From positions 139,504,361-139,568,360 of the forward strand of contig NC_079492.1 in NCBI RefSeq assembly GCF_020520425.1: a stretch of 64,000 nt of DNA, written 5' to 3'. The translations under genes and the position numbers were made by a program. Origin of the DNA: Spinacia oleracea. Its lineage: Eukaryota > Streptophyta > Magnoliopsida > Caryophyllales > Amaranthaceae. Position 1 is the first letter of the stretch. Every line of letters starts with the position of its first letter. Below are positions 57,613-64,000 of the stretch, piece by piece. The notes under the pieces are model-generated. The model was not told the DNA's origin. It saw only the letters and a list, made by a program, of their open reading frames with translations, and searched no databases.

Positions 57613-58655
57613 CATAACACTCTTTTCGACTTTGAGTTAGGACCAGACGGTGGCAAATTTAGCTCAATGGCAAGTGCAGTTAAGAAGAACACAGTTCTAG
57701 TTGCATAACATTTTCGGCCATCCAGAGCATTCAGTCACTCCAGGAAAGGCAGGAATGTATCATGGTGGTCCACAATGAAAAGCCTGTTTGCATCCAAAGC
57801 CTGAGAAATAAAACATGACCAAGTTTTCACTTCGTAAGCAAACAGAACAGGAAAATATCAGCAGAACATAATGAAAATTAATAATACTTTTTTATACCCG
57901 TTGAACTGACATTCCATCTAAGTATCCGATAATATGCTCTTCTTTTAGGGCAGATTCTACAGGACCATAAGTTTCTGTGTCGAGGTTGCTTACTAGGGGA
58001 AATGACTGCATCCTCTCAATGCTAGCAGGGTTTATACCGGCTAAAACTTGTCGAGAAAATCATCATCTCGCATCCACACCAATTTGTCCTCTGGAAATAT
58101 ACCAAGCATAACATTAGAAAAATTTTACAACTATAATTAAGAATGAGCAGATACAAAAGCATTAGTAGGTGTTGTGACTTACTAGAAATAATAACTGGGG
58201 TATCGAATTTGAGTAAGCCCTGACTCGTTGACTGGATTTTGTGAACAACTTGTGGCAGTTCGTCATGAAAACCAAGGTTAAGAAGCAAGCCCTCACTGAA
58301 GAGACTGTCAAGGTGCTTGAACCCGGTGAAATCATGCTTAGAGGAGATGTTGGCTGTTAAAGATGGTAGCAAGTTGTGAAGAACTGCTTTTAGCCCGCAG
58401 AAAGAGAATGTTCCTGCCTTTGACTCCTCGAATTGTTCGTCCCTAGGAACATATATTGGTAATGGCTTCTCCACACGGCTCTCAAATATGATATCTAGCC
58501 ACAATTAGAGAAATCACATAAATAAATGTGACCATTAAATCAAGATAAATTTGTGTTACCGTTAAAACCAGTCTGAGGTAGTGGTTTTTTACTAACCAGT
58601 TTCCATAGGAGGTCTGCCAGTACGACACCGTCTAGGATATGGAATTTTTTCACCA
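57613..58655 (-). pseudogene. Captured lipoxygenase fragment
   Basis: Four exon blocks with GT-AG borders and matching phases: 58597-58655 (GEKIPYPRRCRTGRPP), 58183-58494 (FESRVEKPLPIYVPRDEQFE, HNLLPSLTANIS, EGLLLNLGFHDELP, GLLKFDTPVIIS), 57898-58090 (KLVWMRDDDF, INPASIERMQSFPLV, YGPVESALKEEHIIGYLDG) and 57613-57800 (LDANRLFIVDHHDTFLPFLE, CYATRTVFFLT, LNLPPSGPNSKSKR). These are the middle part of plant 13-lipoxygenase-type enzymes, which dioxygenate linolenic acid for jasmonate. The block after WMRDDDF has lost frame, an in-frame stop stands where Arg is expected before LNALDG, and about seven residues are missing after FFLT. The iron-ligand His region and C-terminus are absent, so it cannot be an active enzyme. 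Confidence 0.88.
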
Positions 58656-59924
58656 CTAAGAAGTATCTAAGCAATCCTCAGTGTCAACCAACAATTACAA
58701 GAAGTATCTGACTATGTTGCATCAGTTATAACCATCAGGCTCATGAGGCAATGTAGCGTTCTATGACACAAAATAATGGGCAGACCCTGTTGTCCCTTTC
58801 ATTACCACTTTCTAAATAATTCTAGCCAAATGAATAATCAAGCAGAAGCTTTGTTTGTCACAGTTGGAATCGACGATAAAGACATCTGTTATTGAAAGCT
58901 ACAGAGTATATTGAGAAGCAGGTCAGAACATAGAAGAAAGTTAACAATTTCTAATTAGATGGCAAATTAAAATAATTTCCATCTTGAACCAAAACATGGA
59001 AACTAACTACTTAATTAACAAAATAAAAGACAAGAAAATGGTTCCATTAGAAATATCAAATATATATAGAATCAAGCTAACTGGAAGAACCAATTCCTTC
59101 CCTAATTCAGATTTGAGAAAGAACTACACTATAACCTAATCTCGTAATCAAAGAGTATAAAAAGAAATCCAAATCAACAATGAAATTAGAACATTTGAAT
59201 CTAATTAATATAATACCACAAATAAATCGTAATGATTGAATCACATGAAGCTTAGAATATCAAATTATAAAACATAAAAACCTCAAAACTTTGAATTATG
59301 TCCATTTTGCAAATTTTGAATGAAAATGCATCAGATATCAAATTCAAAAAGTACGATAGTACCTGAAATTAAAGGTTGGTCTAAAAGGAACGAGTAACTC
59401 CAACACAGACCTCAGATTTGTAAGATTCCATAGATTCTCAAACCAAAACCCTAAATAATTAACCAAAAATAGAAAATTAACTAGAATTTAGTACTGAGTT
59501 TTCAGTTCACTCAACAAATTTTATCGACCAACATATATTGTGCCTAATTAACAAATTGTGGTTCCATTTATGGATTTTTGCATCAAATCAATCATCCAAA
59601 TACCAGCAAAATCAATCATCAAACACAAATATAATCAAACAGAGAAGATGATACCAGTAGGTCGGTATTTGATAGAAATCGGATAATTTTCTAACAAATC
59701 TTGAAGCTTACGAATTGAGAAACGAACAAATGGAGAAAATTCGACCAATTTTCGATTAACCAGAGCTGGAGAATATGAGAGAGAAAGCAGCAGCAAAATT
59801 GGGATTTTAGGTTTCCTCGCCATTTTGGGAGTATGGATTAACAGGGAATCAAATTGGGATTTTAGCTGTTTAGGTGTGTAATTTATTTTTTTATCTTTAT
59901 TTTTCATAAAGTAAAAGACGGCAA
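58656..59924. other. Interior of the CACTA-like element upstream of the lipoxygenase fragment
   Basis: Mostly AT-rich intron- or leader-like sequence. A minus-strand frame starting at 59824 reads MARKPKIPILLLLSLSYSPA and runs to 59635. It has a signal-peptide-like start but matches no family I know, and could be the 5' end of another captured gene or chance. No transposase is seen. Confidence 0.35.
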
Positions 59925-60195
59925 TTCTAAGTTGTCGCCTTCTTTGGTTTATCAAAGAGGGCAAGTGGCAGGTTTCGTCGTTATTGTCATTACTTAAGAA
60001 GACGACTTTCATATCGCCCTCTTTGATAGTTTCATAACAGGACGCCTCCGTTGCGCCCTATTTGACTATTTGTATAAAGTCGATTTTAAAGTCGCCCCTT
60101 TTGCTTTAAAATTATTTGTATAAAGTCGATTTTAAAGTCGCCCTATTTGACTATTTGTATAAAGTCGATTTTAAAGTCGCCCCTTGTACAATTAA
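59925..60195. repeat. Right subterminal array of the CACTA-like element
   Basis: Contains TCGCCCTCTTTGATAGT, GCGCCCTATTTGACTATTTG and three copies of TATAAAGTCGATTTTAAAGTCGCCC spaced 45-55 bp. The CGCCCT words match the left array. The last unit ends at CCCCTTGTAC near 60190. Confidence 0.65.
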
Positions 60196-61721
60196 GTTTA
60201 GACAATAAAATTTAAAAGTCGGCTTTTAAGCTAGGGTAGAAGCTCCTAACAAGTTTAAGCTTGTTTTGCACAAAAGTTAAACTCTTAAAGAGTTAAATTC
60301 TTAGAAGTCTAGCCACCAATACTTCGTAGTGATAGACGAGATTTAATCCCAAATTACGGATATTATTTGTAATTAAGACACTATATGAAATGTACCGAAC
60401 TTACTTATTTAGTGCCGGGATCATTATTAAGACTTCATTTGATCGGACAAAAAAATTTAATAGGAAAACAATCGGATATATTTTCAATTTTGAGGAAAGA
60501 ATATCCCAATCAAAATTACCATTAAAGCTAATAGGCCATGACTGTTTATTATAAGAGAATATGTTATATGTCATTCAAGTAACCGTTAAGAACTAATAAG
60601 GTCTTGTCATAATAGTTAATGCCGAGGGTGTACCTATAACACGTCTTAAGTTCGAACTTGCTCCCGAAAATAAATTTTAAAAAGAGGGCCTAAGAGGTTT
60701 ATGCTTATTACTTAAGTGCGCTGACCTCAACAATTTGACACAATTTGACACAATTTCTTCAAGCTTTTCCCCCCATTTTAAGGCAAACAAGCATTACTCA
60801 ACAAGACTACAAGTGTCACACAAAGAGAAGGGGACAAAAAGTTTGTATAATTCGGCAGGTTAACGCATCATACTTACTTTTTTTTACTTCGAATGTAGGC
60901 CTTAGCTTCTTCAACTCACTTCGATTTTAATTAGTCAATCAATTTCAATGAACTTAAGTGAGATTAGTTTAAATAAGGCTCATCGATTTAAAAGTGCTTT
61001 TTTATTTATTTTTTATGTTTAGATTCCTTTTTGTGAATCATAAGCAAGCTTTAATCAAACTTAACAAACAATATACTAGATTAGATCGATCAATATGTAA
61101 AGATGACACGACTCTATACAGTAAGGACACAACGTCATAGACTATGGGCTATGCTTGAGCAACATTATTTTTTTGGAAAAGCATGGCATACATGCAAGGC
61201 ACAACGGGCGACACGTTTAGACACAACAAAACTAATTACATTAAGTGAAATTAGGATTTAAGCACGTAAGCACGGCACGACATGAGAATTTAGACGGCCT
61301 TTTTAAAATCTTCAGGCCAACACGATTACACATAGCTAGTGTCTCAACGTAACACAACGCACAAACATCTTAGGATATGTGCTACCTTTTACCTTTAGCA
61401 TAATCCTATGTACGTAATGATCATTTGATAGAATTATACGAAAAAAAAAAACATCAATTAACTCTTGTTTTTGGTGGAAAACTTTAAAGTACTTGAAACT
61501 TTCTATTAATAAATATAAAGATGCATCATAAGTTTTATGTTGCACTTTATAAAGAGGAATCAATTAAGTTGAGTAAAAGATTCTTCGGCCCCTATTCTCC
61601 CATAATAGAAATGTACGGTAGTTATAAATCTATTAATAGCAAAGCACCCACGCACAAATTGGAATAAGGTAAGTAGGTTTTTAAAAGTGAATGAGCCACA
61701 AGGAGTCAAGGATAATACATA
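60196..61721. other. Intergenic segment
   Basis: No gene supported. Short frames lack family motifs. Repeated 'gcacg/gacac' words near 61190-61330 are not a clear repeat family. Confidence 0.4.
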
Positions 61722-62064
61722 TCTATACTACTACGTATATATTAAAAGGCGTTTCTACAAACGTTTACATGCCACGTGTCGCTCTCTCCTCAATCCATAA
61801 GTCTATGTCTTCAATACACTTTCATTTTAAAATAAGAAATATGGTTTGCATAAGATTCAAACCTGCGACCTCCAGTTTCAAACACAAGAGCTTTATCCAA
61901 TTGAGCTAGAACCTTTTTCATATTATCTTTGCAAAATTATTATTAATATAATATTAAATAATTATCTTGTGAAAAAGAATTAAAACATAATTTCACTAAA
62001 GAATATAATAGTTAATTTTTATACACATAATAATCTGGGGCATTGTCCGGACCCGAATACTAGT
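61722..62064 (+). mobile_element. Short non-autonomous Helitron
   Basis: Starts TCTATACTACTACGTATATA followed by TTAAAAGGCG, the usual plant Helitron 5' end. It ends CGAATACTAGT (CTRRT type), preceded by the small palindrome GTCCGGAC at 62045-62052, which can form the terminal hairpin. It sits between A (61721) and T (62065) with no target duplication, as Helitrons do. Length 343 bp, no coding sequence. A tRNA-like segment lies inside at 61858-61915. Confidence 0.75.
61858..61915 (-). repeat. tRNA-like segment within the Helitron
   Basis: Minus strand GGTTCTAGCTCAATTGGATAA (A box) and, downstream, GTCGCAGGTTTGAATCTT (B-box-like). Between them TCTTGTGTTTGAAACTGGAGG looks like an ordinary anticodon arm, so it is a different tRNA-derived type from the other copies. 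Confidence 0.45.
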
Positions 62065-63460
62065 TAGCTATTATATTACGCTTTCCTTTAAATGCCATCA
62101 TTAAAGTATCATTAAAGTATCCTTCACCGTTAAAAAGAGAGATGAAATGATGAATTGATTTTCAATGAGGAAAATGAAGGTGAAGAGGAGTTAGACAGTA
62201 AAATATAGCAAACAACAAACGATAAAATTGAAAAATCTTTCCATTCATTTTTCACGGTTTAAGTTTACTCTCAACCACTAACTAAAAACAACCCATTTAA
62301 GCATCACATAATCACATTATTAAAAAAGACTATTCCATTGTTATTAAATTTTGTGAAACACTGCTTTTAAGTTTGGTGGTTTTGTGAATTGCTACATTCA
62401 AACGATGTAGTTTTATTGAAATACCTTAACAAGGTAATTAATTCCTTTTAATGACACCCAAAATACTTAACTAATCCCACCATAGGAGAATTTACTACAC
62501 TCAAGCGATGTAGTTTTATTGAATCTGAAGACAAAAGCATAAATAATTAAACCAAAGGGCCGGCCTAAACCCCTATGAGATTTGTAAACTCTAGAGAGAA
62601 AAAAGGAAAGAGAACAGCTAAGGTTTTTGGTTTATCACATTTACTTTTTAGTAAACTAATATCTCAATATCTTCTTTCACATCTATTTTTATATTTAATA
62701 TCCAAACAACAACTTATCTCCTAAAATTATGTTCCTAAAACTATTGTTGTAAAACTTGTAATTTGGGGGTATACCATAACAAAGATCCGCCATTGCTTAA
62801 CTTCTTGGGAGTATACCCTTAGGGATGGTCGGTATCAAACTATCAACCCCCAAACAATAAGTGGCCATTGTTGCCATTCAACCAAACTATATAGAACATC
62901 CATTTAATTTGTTTATTAAAATGCACCACTTTCACTGACACATTTAATTTTGCATAATAATATTTGATTTTTATGTATAATTAGTAAAAAAATTCATGTC
63001 AGTCATTAACATAGTACAACAACAACAACAAAGCCTTAGTCATTAATGTACTATATAATATTAGTAAAAACTTTTTCCTGAGCACAACAGCAGTAGCAAC
63101 AAGAGGTTGTTTTTTCGCATATCAGATATGTGTGGAAACTCACATATCAACTAAAAGACAAATAGATAAAAGACAAAAAAGAAGTACCATTCATGTTAAA
63201 AAAAAGTACAACAACTCATTATGGATGACAGTCATAGACTCATAGATTGAAGAAAATCATTTCCTGTGGAGGCTAAACTTCTACTTTTCTGTATTAGAAA
63301 AAAATCAGAAATTTCTCACAAAGCCTTCTGTGTTCGACATCATCAAATTCTCTACAACGAACTAACATACATTTACTTTTCTGTATTAAAAGAAAGGTAC
63401 GTACAGAGCAGAAAATATATGATCATGCATGAGTACATTAGTCTTACTAAATTCGATCAA
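62065..63460. other. Intergenic segment before the third CHX copy
   Basis: No gene. A 25-base word around cgatgtagttttattgaa occurs at 62402 and again at 62499. The final part (63180-63460) should include the 3' untranslated region of CHX copy 3. Confidence 0.4.
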
Positions 63461-64000
63461 TCAATCTGTTTCAGTTTCATCAGTTGCTTCTTCTTCGTCT
63501 TCTTCTTCTTCCTCAAGTAACACCGGCTTGGGTTCGCCACTAAATTGCTGAATCACCAACACAGAAGCATTTGTTGATACCTCCTGAGAGGTCAACAATC
63601 CACCAACTGGCCCTAATTCAGGGGAATCATTCTTCACAATCAGACTTAAATTTGCAGCCACCATACCTTCTGGTGATCGTCCTACTAAAACCATTGTACA
63701 ACGGCTACATTCATTGACTATACCGACACTATCACAACTCGTTTTCACCACTCTTTCCTCGTACTTAACTGATCCACCCTTTGACATTTTCTGCTTTACA
63801 GCATTGATTGCATCTTCGTCTGATGCTTTTGTATCCTGCTTACTACTACTATCAGTAGTAATATCGAGGGCCACAATTTCACCTCCCTCCATGTTAGGGC
63901 CCGCTCTGAAATGGACTATGATGAGAGTGATCCCCGGATGCTCAGACATCCGCAGACCAAGAGACAACGCTTCACGGTCATCAGGCCCGCCAAAGAAGAA
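63461..64000 (-). CDS. CHX18: CHX18-like cation/H+ antiporter, copy 3 (C-terminal end only; continues past right edge)
   Basis: Open frame from the edge to a stop at 63461 (about 179 codons visible), all within the last exon of the CHX plan. It reads [20 protein letters not shown], then HPGITLIIVHFRAGPNMEGG, then [40 protein letters not shown] and an acidic tail longer than in copies 1 and 2 (a run of Glu/Asp before ATDETETD). It aligns without gaps to the Usp-like C-terminal region of the other two copies except near the tail and a short Ser/Lys-rich loop. Same strand and same family, so it is the third member of a tandem array. Nothing visible is broken. The membrane part lies beyond the window. 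Confidence 0.9.
   Translation of the reverse strand, partial: FFFGGPDDREALSLGLRMSEHPGITLIIVHFRAGPNMEGGEIVALDITTDSSSKQDTKASDEDAINAVKQKMSKGGSVKYEERVVKTSCDSVGIVNECSRCTMVLVGRSPEGMVAANLSLIVKNDSPELGPVGGLLTSQEVSTNASVLVIQQFSGEPKPVLLEEEEEDEEEATDETETD

Larger units (their letters stand above)
56345..60195. mobile_element. CACTA-like element with palindromic subterminal repeats and captured host gene pieces
   Basis: Both ends carry many copies of a CGCCCTCTTTGATT word in opposite orientations: about 56350-56735 on the left, about 59925-60190 on the right. Many left-end units are themselves palindromes (GCCCTCTTTGATT...AATCAAATAGGGC). Such subterminal arrays are typical of CACTA elements. The left margin has AACTACAACATATA and the right margin CCTTGTACAA, close to but not matching CACTACAA/TTGTAGTG, so the exact ends and target duplication are unresolved. 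No transposase is present. Inside, on the minus strand, lie exon blocks of a lipoxygenase (57613-58655) and of a MATE transporter (56967-57527), both with introns, plus a tRNA-like repeat. This marks a Pack-type non-autonomous element that duplicated genomic gene fragments. Confidence 0.65.

Noticed and set aside
56345-60195. Helitron as the carrier of the lipoxygenase and MATE fragments
   Set aside because: Inverted subterminal arrays at both ends and the lack of TC...CTRRT ends point to a terminal-inverted-repeat element.
62390-62525. Terminal repeats of a small element (cgatgtagttttattgaa twice)
   Set aside because: The copies are in direct order about 100 bp apart, without flanking duplications or other structure.

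Overview
The window is nuclear DNA of a flowering plant. It is AT-rich and intron-containing, with plant-specific gene families and a heavy load of plant transposons. Frequent words such as tactccgta, and the mix of Stowaway, SINE and Tat-type elements, would fit Caryophyllales (spinach/beet relatives), but that placement is only an inference.

Host genes. (1) The left edge holds most of a minus-strand gene for PAM71, a chloroplast GDT1/UPF0016 manganese transporter. Seven exons were placed and the C-terminal half lies off the edge. (2) A single-exon dirigent protein gene lies at 13742-14317 (+). (3) A tandem cluster of CHX18-like cation/H+ antiporters, all on the minus strand, has complete three-exon genes at 17941-21084 (801 aa) and 23058-27306 (800 aa). 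The C-terminal end of a third copy runs off the right edge (63461-64000). The three were probably once close neighbours. About 24 kb of nested retrotransposons and about 4 kb of a gene-capturing DNA element now separate the second from the third.

Mobile DNA, left to right. A low-complexity element bounded by inverted repeats lies at 5594-6684. A Mutator-like region with a FAR1 DNA-binding domain and TGTTCA-rich introns covers about 6690-11360. A Stowaway MITE nested inside another Stowaway sits in an intron of the second CHX gene. Two SINE-like copies lie upstream of that gene. A Ty3/gypsy Tat-type LTR element (30356-54493, TSD CAAAC) carries two insertions: a young Ty1/copia-type element in its pol region (33981-44438, TSD CCGAC) and a solo LTR near its 3' end (51082-53353, TSD GATAT). 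The Tat element also has an antisense accessory ORF region between integrase and the 3' LTR. A GATC-rich Mutator-type MITE with a 9-bp TSD is at 54861-55481. A CACTA-like element with palindromic subterminal repeats (about 56345-60195) carries captured exon blocks of a lipoxygenase and a MATE transporter. A short Helitron is at 61722-62064.

The most unusual signals are the lipoxygenase-MATE chimera inside the palindrome-bounded element, a family of tRNA-like sequences with an odd anticodon arm scattered through the window, the young copia-type element whose own coding region is decayed, and the nested MITE pair that accounts for the length difference between equivalent introns of the two CHX genes.
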